NCBI RefSeq assembly: GCF_014334095.1
Contig: NZ_CP060495.1
Location: 333,001 to 397,000, forward strand
Direction: 5' to 3'
DNA from: Novosphingopyxis iocasae
GTDB lineage: Bacteria; Pseudomonadota; Alphaproteobacteria; Sphingomonadales; Sphingomonadaceae
Length of the DNA: 64,000 bases
Position 1 is the first letter of the stretch, and every line of letters begins with the position of its first letter. The position numbers and the translations under genes are program-made. A model generated the notes under the pieces. That model was not told where the DNA came from and did not search any database. It saw nothing but the letters and a program-made list of their open reading frames with translations. This document shows positions 47,252-56,594 of this stretch, piece after piece.

Positions 47252-47935
47252 TCAGAAATGATAGCCGGCCACGACCAGCGCGGTGTGGCTCATTTTGTCG
47301 TCGCCGGGGCGGAAGACCCACTGGTTGAAATAGTTCACATCCAGATTGAACCGGTCCGTCACCGGATAGCGCAGCCCGGCCGTGGTCCAGGCCTGATCGA
47401 AGCCGCTGGTCTGCCGATCATTGCTGTTGACCTTGTAGAAGATTTCTTCGCTCAGCACAGGCTTTAGCTTGGTATCGCCCAGTTCGGGCCCGACATATTG
47501 GACCATCTGGCGCAGGCGTACACCGACATCGTTGCTGCCGCTGGAAAACAGCCGCTCCTCCAGCCGGGTGCGAGAGGTTATGGCGCCGCCGGCCTTCAGC
47601 GGAAAATCGATCCACGCATCCTGATGCGGCCGGTTTTCGGCGATCGTGAAATCGCCGTCGCTATAATTCCAGAACTGGCCGTACCCGCCGCCCAGGCGGA
47701 CATGCTCGGCAACATGCGTGAGTAACGTGCCGCGCAGCACATAAGCGCTGAGTCCCTCGGCATCTTCGTTCATGCGCAGACTGGTGTCGACGACAAGCTG
47801 GTTCTGCTCACCCAATGGGACGAACACGATACCGTTGAGCCACAGCTCGGCTTGATCTTCGGCGTGGACCGGGGTGGCGAAGGCAAGTGCGAAGGCGCAC
47901 GGGACGAGAGCCGAAAGGCGAGGAAGGACTGGCAT
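47252..47935 (-). CDS. DUF2490 outer-membrane-type protein
   Basis: 227 aa with a signal peptide ending ATPVHA. Alternating hydrophobic/aromatic strands (AELWLNGIVFVPLG, VRLGGGYGQFWNYSD, RFNLDVNYFNQWVFRPG) and the C-terminal Phe (VVAGYHF) predict a small outer-membrane beta-barrel of the DUF2490 family. The role is unknown. It converges with the DUF4197 gene, 25 bases apart. Confidence 0.85.
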   Translation of the reverse strand: MPVLPRLSALVPCAFALAFATPVHAEDQAELWLNGIVFVPLGEQNQLVVDTSLRMNEDAEGLSAYVLRGTLLTHVAEHVRLGGGYGQFWNYSDGDFTIAENRPHQDAWIDFPLKAGGAITSRTRLEERLFSSGSNDVGVRLRQMVQYVGPELGDTKLKPVLSEEIFYKVNSNDRQTSGFDQAWTTAGLRYPVTDRFNLDVNYFNQWVFRPGDDKMSHTALVVAGYHF

Positions 47936-48002
47936 AATGGTGGGAGCAGCGTTTAGGGGGAAGCTATTGAATTATCCCTAACGCCCGCGAAAGGCCGCGC
48001 CC

Positions 48003-48656
48003 ATGAAATTCTTCGTCGACACCGCCGACACGTCCGAAATCGCAGACCTCGCCGAAACCGGTCTGCTGGACGGCGTCACCACCAATCCCTCGCTGATCAA
48101 GAAGGCGGGCCGCGATTTCAAGGAAGTGGTGACCGAAATCTGCGGCCTCGTCGACGGCCCGGTCAGCGCCGAAGTCGTCGCCCTCGATCATGACACCATG
48201 ATGCGCGAGGCCGAGGTGCTGCGGAAGATCGCCGACAATGTCTGCATCAAGGTGCCGCTCACCGTCGATGGGCTGAAGACCTGCAAGAAGCTGACCGAAG
48301 ACGGCACAATGGTGAACGTTACGCTCTGCTTCTCGGCCAATCAGGCGCTGCTCGCCGCCAAGGCCGGTGCCAGCTTCATCTCGCCGTTCGTGGGCCGCCA
48401 TGACGACAATGGTTTCGACGGCATGCGCCTGATCGACGATATCCGCCTGATCTACGATAATTACGCGTTCGACACCGAAATCCTGGTCGCCTCCATCCGC
48501 CACCCGATCCACCTCCTCGAAAGCGCGAAGATTGGCGCGGACGTTGCCACCATGCCGCCCGCCGTCATCCGCGGCCTGTTCAAGCATGTGCTGACCGACG
48601 CCGGGATCGAGGCGTTCCTGAAGGACTGGGAGGCCACCGGCCAGTCGATCGGCTGA
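48003..48656 (+). CDS. Transaldolase (Fsa/TalC-type small form)
   Basis: 217-aa class I aldolase of the small transaldolase/fructose-6-phosphate aldolase group. [20 protein letters not shown] and [13 protein letters not shown] are the signatures, and the Schiff-base Lys is in [13 protein letters not shown]. In many bacteria without a long TalB this form is the pentose phosphate transaldolase; fructose-6-phosphate aldolase activity is the alternative. The ATG follows 67 bases from the divergent DUF2490 gene. Confidence 0.92.
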   Translation: MKFFVDTADTSEIADLAETGLLDGVTTNPSLIKKAGRDFKEVVTEICGLVDGPVSAEVVALDHDTMMREAEVLRKIADNVCIKVPLTVDGLKTCKKLTEDGTMVNVTLCFSANQALLAAKAGASFISPFVGRHDDNGFDGMRLIDDIRLIYDNYAFDTEILVASIRHPIHLLESAKIGADVATMPPAVIRGLFKHVLTDAGIEAFLKDWEATGQSIG

Positions 48657-48788
48657 GGTCCTGTCCCCGCCCGGATGGCAGGTCCGGGCGGGCCAGCCGA
48701 TTCCGGCCAATCATAAAACCCGTCCACATCGCTTGCGGCGGCCTGTCCGCGGCGCTATCGTTCCCGCTCTGTTCGTGGGGAGAAAGCC

Positions 48789-50195
48789 GTGGATCCGATC
48801 ATCACCGTTATTGCCGTCATCGCGGCGCTTATTCTGGGCGCCGGGCTCGGCTGGATGTTGGCGAAACGCGGGGGCGATGACGCCAAGGCGGCGGTCGAGC
48901 TGTTGCGGATGCAGCTGGAAAGCGTCACGCGCGAGCGGGACGAAGCCAAGGCGGAGATGGCCGCAGTGCGCGGCGAAATGCAGGGCCTGCGCGATCGTGC
49001 GGAGTATGACCGCAGCGAGCTGGCTTCGCTGAAATCGGGCCAGGAAGAGCGCAACCGTGCTTATGAAGCGCGGATCGCCGAACTGCGCGAGGTGAAGGAG
49101 CTGTCCGAAAAGGCGTTGGCCGCCGCGAACGAGGAAGCGCGCAAGGCACTGTCCGCGCAGTTCAGCGAGATCGGCGGCAAGCTGCTCGGCGAGGCGCAGA
49201 AGAACTTTCTGGAACGCGCCGATCAGCGCTTCCACCAGCAGGGCGAGCGCAACGAGGAGAAAATTCGCCAGTTGCTCGCCCCGGTCGGCGAACGCCTCAA
49301 AAGCTATGAGGAGCAGGTCGGCAAGATCGAGAAGGAGCGGACCGAGGCCTATGGCACTTTGACCGGCTTGATCGGCGAGATGAAGGAAGGCCAGCAGCGC
49401 GTACAGAGCGAGGCGGCCAAGATTGTTAACTCACTTCGGGCTGCCCCCAAAACAAGTGGTCGCTGGGGCGAGCAGCAGTTTGAGAATCTTCTTGAAGTCG
49501 CTGGCTTGAAAAAAGGCATCGATTTCAAACCCGAGGTCTCCGTGCAGGGCGAAGACGGCGTGTTGCGTCCGGATTACGTCATTATGCTTCCGGGTGATCA
49601 GCAATTGATTGTAGACATAAAGTGTCCGTTAGATGCGTACATGGAAGCTGTTGGGGAAGCTGATCCGCAAGTTCGACAAATGCAACTCAACCGCCATGCG
49701 GCAGCTATAAGAGGGCACGCAGCAGCTTTGGGTAAAAAAGCTTATTGGTCGCAGTTCGACAAAGCGCCAGACTATGTAGTCCTTTATGTTCCTGGCGATA
49801 ATTTTCTGTCGGCGGCCTTAGAAGCCGATATGTCACTTTGGGAGGACGCAGCGCGGAACAGGGTGCTTGTGAGTGGGCCGGCTACCTTTTTCCCCTTAGC
49901 TCGCACTATCGCTAATATGTGGCGTCAGCAAAAACTGAACGATGACGCGCGGAAAATTGCCGATCACGCGAGAAAGCTATACGATGATCTCGCTCTTGCC
50001 GCCGAGCGCTACAACAAGCTTGGACGCAGTCTTACGACGGCAGTTCGCGATTACAATGAATTCTCCGCTCCATTTGGGCGGCTCGCGAAACGAGGAAGCG
50101 AACTCGAAGAGTTAGGCGTCGAACGTGGAAAGCGTAAGATAGAGCCTTCGAGCGAAGTCGCTAGTTTACCTAGCCCAGCTGAAATCGATGAATAG
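48789..50195 (+). CDS. rmuC: DNA recombination protein RmuC, mosaic composition
   Basis: Predicted nuclease-like protein that limits inversions at short repeats. The 468-aa product starts at GTG 48789 (GGGGAGAAAG upstream) with a membrane helix (IITVIAVIAALILGAGLGW), a long coiled coil to about residue 215, and the conserved domain SGRWGEQQFENLLEVAGL, VDIKCPLDAYMEAVG and YVVLYVPGDNFLSAAL. From about 49425 onward hand-counted lines drop from about 63-65% to 52-55% GC, and codons become A/T-ending, while the frame is kept. The 3' half therefore looks like a homologous replacement from another source. The conserved residues are intact. Confidence 0.92.
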   Translation: MDPIITVIAVIAALILGAGLGWMLAKRGGDDAKAAVELLRMQLESVTRERDEAKAEMAAVRGEMQGLRDRAEYDRSELASLKSGQEERNRAYEARIAELREVKELSEKALAAANEEARKALSAQFSEIGGKLLGEAQKNFLERADQRFHQQGERNEEKIRQLLAPVGERLKSYEEQVGKIEKERTEAYGTLTGLIGEMKEGQQRVQSEAAKIVNSLRAAPKTSGRWGEQQFENLLEVAGLKKGIDFKPEVSVQGEDGVLRPDYVIMLPGDQQLIVDIKCPLDAYMEAVGEADPQVRQMQLNRHAAAIRGHAAALGKKAYWSQFDKAPDYVVLYVPGDNFLSAALEADMSLWEDAARNRVLVSGPATFFPLARTIANMWRQQKLNDDARKIADHARKLYDDLALAAERYNKLGRSLTTAVRDYNEFSAPFGRLAKRGSELEELGVERGKRKIEPSSEVASLPSPAEIDE

Positions 50196-50242
50196 AATTC
50201 AGGGCGCTCCCACTACTCCCCTATTGAAATTGCAATTAAAAG

Positions 50243-50317
50243 ACCGGCAAGAAGGAACTGGAAGTCGTGTGAGAGCTCGACGCGTTGGCGCGCTATGGCG
50301 ATGTCGAGGAGGCGTAG
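50243..50317 (+). pseudogene. Possible displaced 3' fragment of the original rmuC
   Basis: In one frame this reads TGKKELEVV-stop-ELDALARYGDVEEA-stop, a charged sequence with normal high-GC codons, directly after the AT-rich rmuC end. It looks like the tail of a coding sequence with one internal TGA. If the 3' half of rmuC was replaced, this may be the old C-terminus. The evidence is only composition and position. The rest of 50196-50495 (about 300 bases) has only a half repeat and no gene that I can support. Confidence 0.25.
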
Positions 50318-50380
50318 GAGGAAGAAGCCGAAGCAACGGAGTGAGTTGCTTCGGAAATATCTGCGGTTCGGAAATGCAGG

Positions 50381-50397
50381 GCTTCGACAAGCTCAGC
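50381..50397. repeat. Half copy of the CTTGTCGAAG palindrome family
   Basis: GCTTCGACAAGCTCAGC is one arm of the family seen at 6844, 19382 and 43182, without a partner arm. It lies downstream of the mosaic rmuC end. Confidence 0.6.
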
Positions 50398-50495
50398 CCG
50401 GACGGATTGCGTTTAAGCTGAGCGCCGCGGTAGTCCGGCCCGAATGGGCGAGGGGATAGGTCTGCTCGAATGGAGCTGATGGCCCGCGCGTTCGC

Positions 50496-51374
50496 TCAGT
50501 AGAACGGGCTCAGCACCGCCACTCGGCCATCGGGCGCGCTCAGGATCATATTGCCATTGGGGGCATAGCGGATCGCGCCGAGACGGCGGGTGAGCTGGCC
50601 CACGGGCTGCGCCTGCGCGGCGTCGAGCAGGTCGAGAAACGCGCGCTCCTGCCCCATGACGGCGGGATCGCACGCCATGCGCGTGGTACGCGCGGGGCCG
50701 AAGCTCACCGCCATGCCGTCCACCACATAATCGGCGTTGATGCGATTACAGCCCACGCTGCCGCTGAACTGCTGCCCATCGAAGCTGATCACGGCATCGC
50801 GGCTTTCGACCGGCAGGCCGTTGACGCTGAGAAGCTGCCAGCGCGTTCCGGCCAGATCGCGCTGTCCGGCATGGGGCTGATCCACCGCCATTTCCGGGCG
50901 GCCGGCAAAGTCGCCGCCGCATCCGCGCAAGGTGCGCCCGCCTGGAAGGTCCACCATCACCGTGTCGGCATAGCGGCGGTCACTCATCCTATCGGAACAG
51001 CGGCTGTAGGTGACATCCACCGTCATGCCGTCGGCGACATAGCGCATGCCGTTGAAACTCGGCCTTCCAGGCGGCGTAGGCACGCTGATCTGCTCACCAT
51101 TCGCCCCTTGGTAGCGGATCGACTGCGCATCCATGTCCAGGCTCCAAAACGGTTCTGTGCCCACGGCGCGATACGGAAAGGTGACGCCTTGGGCACGCGC
51201 CGGGCCGTCTTGCGCATAGCCGACATTGTCATAATCGCCGGGCGGATATGTGCCCGCCGGATTTTGCGGGTAACCGCCATATTCGCCGGAATAACGATCG
51301 CCATAGGGGTCGAGCGTTTGGCATCCGGCAAGGGCGAGCGCGGCGAGGGGGATCAGGGCAAGGGTTCGGGTCAT
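50496..51374 (-). CDS. META-domain lipoprotein
   Basis: 292 aa with lipobox ALALAGC (Cys18). A Tyr/Gly/Pro-rich linker follows, then a COG3650-type domain (FPYRAVGTEPFWSLDMD, CSDRMSDRRYADTV) and a C-terminal META domain like HslJ (LAGTRWQLLSVNGLPV, FSGSVGCNRINADY). This two-domain lipoprotein type is frequent in sphingomonads. HslJ in E. coli is heat-inducible and tied to novobiocin resistance, but the function is unclear. The ATG at 51374 starts the signal peptide. Confidence 0.88.
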   Translation of the reverse strand: MTRTLALIPLAALALAGCQTLDPYGDRYSGEYGGYPQNPAGTYPPGDYDNVGYAQDGPARAQGVTFPYRAVGTEPFWSLDMDAQSIRYQGANGEQISVPTPPGRPSFNGMRYVADGMTVDVTYSRCSDRMSDRRYADTVMVDLPGGRTLRGCGGDFAGRPEMAVDQPHAGQRDLAGTRWQLLSVNGLPVESRDAVISFDGQQFSGSVGCNRINADYVVDGMAVSFGPARTTRMACDPAVMGQERAFLDLLDAAQAQPVGQLTRRLGAIRYAPNGNMILSAPDGRVAVLSPFY

Positions 51375-51441
51375 GTCGCCAGAACGTTCCGCTATCGCAA
51401 CCGTTCCGGTCATGCGCCAGTTGCGCGGACAGGCCCGCCGT

Positions 51442-52251
51442 TCAGGCGCGGCGAAGCTGGTTCAGCACCTCATAGGCCATCACCGCCGTCGCCACCGCGG
51501 CATTGAGGCTGTCCGCCTTGCCCATCATCGGCATGCGGACCAGGATGTCGCAAGCATCCTCATAAGCTTCCGGCAGGCCGCGCGCCTCATTGCCCGTCAG
51601 GATGAAGACGGGCGGGGCGTAAGCGGGGGCCTGATAATCGGTTTCGGTGCGCAGGCTGGTGCCGACGAGCTGGCCCGGCCCGGCGCGCAGCCAGTCGAGG
51701 AAATCGCCGCGGTTCGCGCGCGCGATTTTCTGCGTGAACAGCGCGCCCATGCTGGCGCGCACCGCCTCCACCGAAAAGGGATCGGTGCAATCGTCGAGGA
51801 GGATCAGCCCGCCTGCGCCCACCGCATCGCCGGTGCGCAGCATGGTGCCGAGATTGCCCGGATCGCGCATTTCCTGCGCCACCAGCCAGATCGGCGCGGC
51901 GGCGCGGTCGAGATCGTCCAGCGCTGTCGGCAAATCCGCGAAGACGCCGAGCACAGTTTGTGGATTGGACTTGCCGGAGAGTTTTTCCAATATGTCGACC
52001 GAGGTTTCGATCACCTCGCCGCCGCGCGCGAAAACCTCGCGCTCCAGTGCGGCGATCAGCGGATGTGGATCGGCCTTATCGGAAAGCACCAGCGTTTCGG
52101 GCAGATGCCCGGCCTCGCGCGCCTCGGTAAGGATGCGCAATCCTTCGGCCAGGAAACGCCCCTCGCGCCGCCGGTGCTTCTTGTCGCGCAGCGAGCGGAT
52201 GAATTTGACGCGCGGGTTCGAAAACCCGGTGATGGTCTGACGCTCGGGCAA
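51442..52251 (-). CDS. TrmH/SpoU-family RNA 2'-O-methyltransferase
   Basis: 269 aa. An N-terminal RNA-binding domain (GFSNPRVKFIRSLRDKKHRR, FLAEGLRIL) precedes the knotted SPOUT domain with motif 1 VAQEMRDPGNLGTMLRTGDA, motif 2 FILTGNEARGLP and motif 3 VRMPMMGKADSLNAAVATAV. It probably methylates ribose in rRNA or tRNA; the target cannot be told. The most likely start is a TTG at 52251, two bases after the ptsH stop (LPERQTITGFSN); a longer frame from 52299 lies inside ptsH. It is the last gene of the phosphorelay cluster. Confidence 0.88.
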   Translation of the reverse strand: MPERQTITGFSNPRVKFIRSLRDKKHRRREGRFLAEGLRILTEAREAGHLPETLVLSDKADPHPLIAALEREVFARGGEVIETSVDILEKLSGKSNPQTVLGVFADLPTALDDLDRAAAPIWLVAQEMRDPGNLGTMLRTGDAVGAGGLILLDDCTDPFSVEAVRASMGALFTQKIARANRGDFLDWLRAGPGQLVGTSLRTETDYQAPAYAPPVFILTGNEARGLPEAYEDACDILVRMPMMGKADSLNAAVATAVMAYEVLNQLRRA

Positions 52252-52253
52252 GG

Positions 52254-52532
52254 CTATTCGCCGAAGCCGTCCATCACCAGCCCGGCCAGCTTGTCGCACC
52301 AGAGCGCGGCGTCGGGCCCTTCGACCTGAATCGTGATCTCGCTGCCCTTGCCGGCGCCCAGCATCATCAGGCCCATGATCGATCCGCCCGGCACGCTATG
52401 GCCGTCCTTCACTACCTCGGCCGAAACAGCGTCCGGCAGCCGCGCGACCAGTCCGACGAACTTGGCGCTTGCGCGCGCATGAAGCCCCTTGTCGTTGACG
52501 ATGGTGACGGTGCGGCTGGCGGTTTCGCTCAT
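52254..52532 (-). CDS. ptsH: HPr-family phosphocarrier
   Basis: Phosphocarrier of 92 aa with the His18 phosphorylation site in NDKGLHARASAKF and the regulatory Ser51 site in PGGSIMGLMML, the HprK target. It overlaps EIIA by four bases. No sugar-specific IIB/IIC is present, so it belongs to a regulatory PTS. Confidence 0.95.
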   Translation of the reverse strand: MSETASRTVTIVNDKGLHARASAKFVGLVARLPDAVSAEVVKDGHSVPGGSIMGLMMLGAGKGSEITIQVEGPDAALWCDKLAGLVMDGFGE

Positions 52533-52933
52533 TTGTCGGAATCCAGCAGTTCGGAGGCGACGGAGATATATTTTCGGCCCGCCTCACGCGCCGCGCCCAC
52601 CGCCTCGACAATGCCGAGGTTGCGCCGGGCGCTGTCGAGCCGGATCAGCATCGGCAGATTTACCCCCGCAATCACCTCCACCCGGCCTTTTTCAAGGAGA
52701 GAGATGGCAAGGTTGGACGGTGTGCCGCCGAACAGATCGGTCAGGATGATCGCGCCCTGACCGCTGTCGACATCGGCAACGGCATTGCCGATCTCCCTGC
52801 GGCGCACTTCCATATCGTCGTTCGGGCCGATGCAGATCGTGGCGATCTGCTCCTGCCGTCCGACGACATGCTGCATGGCGACGAGAAACTCGGTCGCCAG
52901 ATTGCCATGCGTCACCAGAACCATGCCGATCAT
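52529..52933 (-). CDS. PTS EIIA component, mannose type
   Basis: 134 aa of the EIIA-Man fold. The active His9 is in MVLVTHGNLATEFL, and the conserved ILTDLFGGTPSNLAI follows. In alphaproteobacteria such a protein next to HprK and HPr works as a regulator and not in sugar transport. It lies between rapZ and ptsH with four-base overlaps on both sides. Confidence 0.94.
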   Translation of the reverse strand: MIGMVLVTHGNLATEFLVAMQHVVGRQEQIATICIGPNDDMEVRRREIGNAVADVDSGQGAIILTDLFGGTPSNLAISLLEKGRVEVIAGVNLPMLIRLDSARRNLGIVEAVGAAREAGRKYISVASELLDSDK

Positions 52934-53874
52934 TCGGCGGTGCCCTTTTTTTGCGCTGTGCGACTCATGCCGGGGCCATTCCTCAAATTTTCCAGACTGT
53001 CCACCGGGCGCGAGCCGAGATCGCGATGTTCGATATTCGGCGAATAGCCTTCCTCGCGCAGCATTTCGGCAAAGGTGGCGGCGAAGCAGACCGAGCGGTG
53101 CCGCCCGCCAGTGCAGCCGAAACCGATGTTCACATAGGCTTTCGCTTCCGCCTGATAGCGGGGGAGCAGAAACAGTACGAGATCGCGGATCTTGGCAAAA
53201 GCGCTGTCGAAATCGCTATCGGCGCGCACATAATCGCACACCGCATCATCCAACCCGGTGAGCGGGCGCAGATCGTCCACCCAATGCGGATTGCGCAGGA
53301 AGCGCAGATCGAAAATCAGATCCGCATTGTGCGGTACGCCGCGCGAGAAGCCGAAGCTGGTCACGGTGATGGTGGTGCCGCGCGCATGGCCGGTGTCGAA
53401 CCGTTCGCGCACCTGCGCCTTCAGATCGCTGACCGAAAGCTTGGAGGTGTCGATCACCATATCCGCCCAGCGGCGCAGCGGGGCCATGATGGAACGTTCC
53501 TGCGCGATGCCGTCGGCGGCAGGCCGGTCTTGCGCCAGCGGATGCGGGCGGCGCGTTTCGGAAAAGCGGCGTTCCAGTTCCCAGCCCTGGCAGTCGAGAA
53601 ACAGCGTGGAGATGTCATCGCCGCGCTTGGAATGCAGTTTCTTCACCTGCTGGATCAGCTCTTCCGGAGTGAAGCCGCGCGTCCGGCTGTCGAAACCCAA
53701 AGCGAGCGGGGCATCGCCGCTCGGCAGCTTCAAAAGCTGGCCGACCAGCCGGATCGGCAAATTGTCGATGGTTTCCCAGCCGAGATCTTCCAGTTGGTTG
53801 AGCACGGTCGATTTGCCCGCGCCGGACAGACCGGTGACCAGCAATATCGTCTTGGGGGCGGCAGGATCGCTCAT
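52930..53874 (-). CDS. rapZ: RNase adapter protein RapZ / nucleotide-binding protein
   Basis: 314 aa with Walker A GLSGAGKST (residues 15-23), QLEDLGWETIDNLP and the C-terminal FGCTGGRHRSVCFAATFAEML. In E. coli RapZ delivers small RNAs controlling glmS to RNase E. In alphaproteobacteria the target is less clear. It carries an extra basic, Pro-rich stretch around residues 107-125 (RRPHPLAQDRPAADG). It overlaps hprK and the EIIA gene by four bases each. Confidence 0.93.
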   Translation of the reverse strand: MSDPAAPKTILLVTGLSGAGKSTVLNQLEDLGWETIDNLPIRLVGQLLKLPSGDAPLALGFDSRTRGFTPEELIQQVKKLHSKRGDDISTLFLDCQGWELERRFSETRRPHPLAQDRPAADGIAQERSIMAPLRRWADMVIDTSKLSVSDLKAQVRERFDTGHARGTTITVTSFGFSRGVPHNADLIFDLRFLRNPHWVDDLRPLTGLDDAVCDYVRADSDFDSAFAKIRDLVLFLLPRYQAEAKAYVNIGFGCTGGRHRSVCFAATFAEMLREEGYSPNIEHRDLGSRPVDSLENLRNGPGMSRTAQKKGTAE

Positions 53875-54350
53875 GAATAGCCCCGTTCTTTAGACCCGGC
53901 GTCGGCCCCGTCAACCATAGCCCCCTTGGCCACGCGCAGCGCCATCTCCGCCTTGATCGGCGCGCTCGCCTCCAGCGCGGCGAGGCGCATTGAGGGGATG
54001 GGGATGCCCAGCCAGCGGCGATGTTCGGGGCCGGGGAGGCGCTCTGGCACCGCATCGCACTGCACGGCGAGGCGAAAGGGTGCGGCGGCGACATGCGGCA
54101 CGGTCACGATATCGAGCCCACGCACCTCCATGCGGCCCGCAAACTCTGCCGCGCCGGACAAGGTGATAGTCTCGCCGTGGCGTGCTAGCCGCACCCGATC
54201 GTCGGCGATCAGCAGCGCGCCGCGATCGATGAGGCGTAGCGCCAGATCGGATTTGCCGCAGCCCGGACGGCCCAGCAGCAGTATGCCTTCTGCTCCAATG
54301 GCGACCGCGGTGCCGTGCACCACCTTGCTGGACGAATTGCCCTCCATCAT
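53871..54350 (-). CDS. hprK: HPr kinase/phosphorylase, short form
   Basis: 159 aa with the Walker A GRPGCGKS at residues 27-34 and LIADDRVRL. This is only the catalytic domain; the N-terminal domain of Firmicutes HprK is missing, as is usual in alphaproteobacteria. It phosphorylates HPr on the regulatory Ser. Two ATG codons (54350, 54347) are possible starts; the first overlaps the chvG stop. It links the two-component system to the PTS genes. Confidence 0.93.
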   Translation of the reverse strand: MMEGNSSSKVVHGTAVAIGAEGILLLGRPGCGKSDLALRLIDRGALLIADDRVRLARHGETITLSGAAEFAGRMEVRGLDIVTVPHVAAAPFRLAVQCDAVPERLPGPEHRRWLGIPIPSMRLAALEASAPIKAEMALRVAKGAMVDGADAGSKERGYS

Positions 54351-55849
54351 TCGGTCACTCCCGCGCGCGGCAGGCGGATTTCAAAACAGGCCCCTTCGCG
54401 ATCGTCGATCCGGTCGACAGCGCGGATGCTGCCCTGATGGCCGTCGATGATGGTGCGTGCGATGGCCAGCCCGAGGCCGCTATGCTTGCCGAAGCTCTCG
54501 CTCGCCGGGCGGCGGCTGTGGAAGCGTTCAAACACCGCCTCGCGCTGGTCGGGGGGCACGCCCGGGCCTTCGTCCATCACGCGCACCAGCACCTCGCTTG
54601 CCGTTTTACTGACCAGAATTTCCACCTCGCCGCCATCTGGAGAGAAGGAAATGGCGTTGTCGATCAGATTCTCGAACACGCGCTCCAGCCGCACATCCTC
54701 CCCCATCACGCAGGCGATATCGCCGACCGGGGGCACGAAGCGCAGATAGACGGTGTCGCCGCCATTGGCCCTCTCCCGGCGGGAGGCGAGCAGCTGTTCG
54801 ATCATCGCGGCGATATCGACCCGCTCGAACTTGGCGCGCGAAAGCTGCGAATCCACCCGGCTCGCTTCGCTGATGTCGCTGATCAGCCGGTCCAGCCGGC
54901 GCACGTCGCTGGAAGCGATGTCGAACAGCTTCGCGCGCAGTTCCTCATCCTCCACCATCTGCAGCGATTCCAGCGCGCTGCGCAGCGAGGCGAGGGGGTT
55001 TTTCACCTCATGCGCGACGTCCGCGGCAAAGGCTTCTGTCGCGTCGATTCGTTCGCGCAGCGCATTCGACATGTCCGAAACCGCACGCGCCAGCATGCCG
55101 ATCTCGTCGCGGCGGGAGGGAAGGCGCGGGATCGACACCTCGCGCGCGAAACCGAGGCGCACCTTCACCGCGTTGCGCGCGAGCAGGCGCAGCGGCTTCA
55201 CGATCGTGCGGGCAAGAAAAAGCGAAAGCCAGACGGAAATAAGAAGGACGAGAACCGAGAAGATCGCGATGGTCAACCGCTCCTCCCGAATGATGCCGCG
55301 GATATCGGCGGCGCGGCTGGTGAGCAGCAGCTTACCACCGCGGAAAGCGGCGCCGGCGCTCAGCACATAGGCGCCGTCCGGGCCTTGGCGGGCGATGCTG
55401 TGGAGGCCGTCGCCCTCTTTCAGTTCGGGCCAGCTCGATGCGATATCGGGCTGCGGATCGGCGTAATCGGGCGGCGCGGCGGTGCCGACCAGCGCGTCGG
55501 TGGCCCGGTCGACCTCGCGCGCAAAGGCGCGCCGGAACGGAATCGAGTCGATCTGCTCGACATCGTAATTGGGCGGGGCAAGGGCAAAGCTGTCCGCCGT
55601 TTTGCTGCCGTCCGGGCCGTAAAGCCGGATGCGACCGCCGAGCGCGAGGGCGCTGTCTACTAAGAAGGCGTCGCGCTGTGCGGACGGTAGCAGCGGCAGC
55701 GCGCGGGCGATGGCATTTGCCTCGCGCTGCAAGGCCTCGGTGCGAATCTGGACGAGCTGCGAACGGTAGCTGTCTAGAAAGAAAAGTCCGCCCGCCAGGA
55801 GCACGACCGCGAAAATATTGACGGCGAGGATGCGCGTGGTGAGCGACAT
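54347..55849 (-). CDS. chvG: Sensor histidine kinase ChvG
   Basis: Membrane kinase of about 500 aa. One helix near the N-terminus (ILAVNIFAVVLLAGGLFFLD), a periplasmic sensor to about residue 195, a second helix (LTIAIFSVLVLLISVWLSLF), a HAMP region and an HisKA domain with the phosphorylated His in FAADVAHEVKNPLASLRSA. The ATPase part shows VFENLIDNAISFSPDGG, DEGPGVPPDQREAVFERF and HSGLGLAIAR. ChvG responds to acid or envelope stress in rhizobia and Agrobacterium. I used the ATG at 55849 (MSLTTRIL); a slightly longer N-terminus from a rare start is possible. Confidence 0.93.
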   Translation of the reverse strand: MSLTTRILAVNIFAVVLLAGGLFFLDSYRSQLVQIRTEALQREANAIARALPLLPSAQRDAFLVDSALALGGRIRLYGPDGSKTADSFALAPPNYDVEQIDSIPFRRAFAREVDRATDALVGTAAPPDYADPQPDIASSWPELKEGDGLHSIARQGPDGAYVLSAGAAFRGGKLLLTSRAADIRGIIREERLTIAIFSVLVLLISVWLSLFLARTIVKPLRLLARNAVKVRLGFAREVSIPRLPSRRDEIGMLARAVSDMSNALRERIDATEAFAADVAHEVKNPLASLRSALESLQMVEDEELRAKLFDIASSDVRRLDRLISDISEASRVDSQLSRAKFERVDIAAMIEQLLASRRERANGGDTVYLRFVPPVGDIACVMGEDVRLERVFENLIDNAISFSPDGGEVEILVSKTASEVLVRVMDEGPGVPPDQREAVFERFHSRRPASESFGKHSGLGLAIARTIIDGHQGSIRAVDRIDDREGACFEIRLPRAGVTE

Positions 55850-55883
55850 CCGCCGGGACCAGCCGAGCGCAAGGCCTTCCGGC

Positions 55884-56594
55884 TCATTCGGTTGAGAAGC
55901 GATAACCCGCTCCGTATAACGTATCGATCGCCTCAAACGTGGAATCGACCTCGCGGAACTTGCGGCGCAGGCGTTTGATGTGGCTGTCGATCGTACGATC
56001 GTCGACATAGACGTCGTCCTGATAGGCGGCGTCCATCAGCTGGCTGCGCGTCTTGACCAGGCCCGGCCGCAAAGCCAGCGCCTGCAGGATCAGGAATTCC
56101 GTGACGGTCAGGCTGACGGCCTTGCCGTTCCAGCGCACCTCATGCCGCGCCTCGTCCATCGACAGGGGCCCGCGCTCCATCGGTGCGGCGGCCTGTTCGT
56201 CCTCGGGCGCTTCGGAAGCGCGCTTCATATAATCGACGCGGCGCAGGATCGCTTTGATCCGGGCAAGGAGAAGGCGCTGGCTGAACGGCTTGGTGATATA
56301 ATCGTCCGCACCCATGGCAAGGCCCAGCGCCTCGTCCAGCTCGTCATCCTTACTGGTAAGGAAGATCACCGGGAATTCGTGCTTTTCGCGGATGCGGCGC
56401 AGCAGCTCCAGACCGTCCATGCCCGGCATCTTCACGTCGAGCACGGCAAGATCTGGCGGATTATCGGTCAGCGCGGCGAGGGCAGCCTGCGAATCGGAAT
56501 AGAGCCTAGTGGTGTACCCTTCGGCCTGCATCGCGATGGAGACGGAGGTAAGTATGTTCTTGTCGTCATCGACAAGGGCGATGGTGCCGGCCAT
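55884..56594 (-). CDS. chvI: Response regulator ChvI
   Basis: OmpR-type regulator, 236 aa. The receiver domain has [20 protein letters not shown] and Asp53 in [14 protein letters not shown]. The winged-helix DNA-binding domain ends with [20 protein letters not shown] and [12 protein letters not shown]. The ATG at 56594 ([11 protein letters not shown]) is the start, 303 bases upstream of the divergent pckA, an arrangement preserved in alphaproteobacteria. It leads the operon chvI-chvG-hprK-rapZ-EIIA-ptsH-trmH. Confidence 0.95.
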   Translation of the reverse strand: MAGTIALVDDDKNILTSVSIAMQAEGYTTRLYSDSQAALAALTDNPPDLAVLDVKMPGMDGLELLRRIREKHEFPVIFLTSKDDELDEALGLAMGADDYITKPFSQRLLLARIKAILRRVDYMKRASEAPEDEQAAAPMERGPLSMDEARHEVRWNGKAVSLTVTEFLILQALALRPGLVKTRSQLMDAAYQDDVYVDDRTIDSHIKRLRRKFREVDSTFEAIDTLYGAGYRFSTE

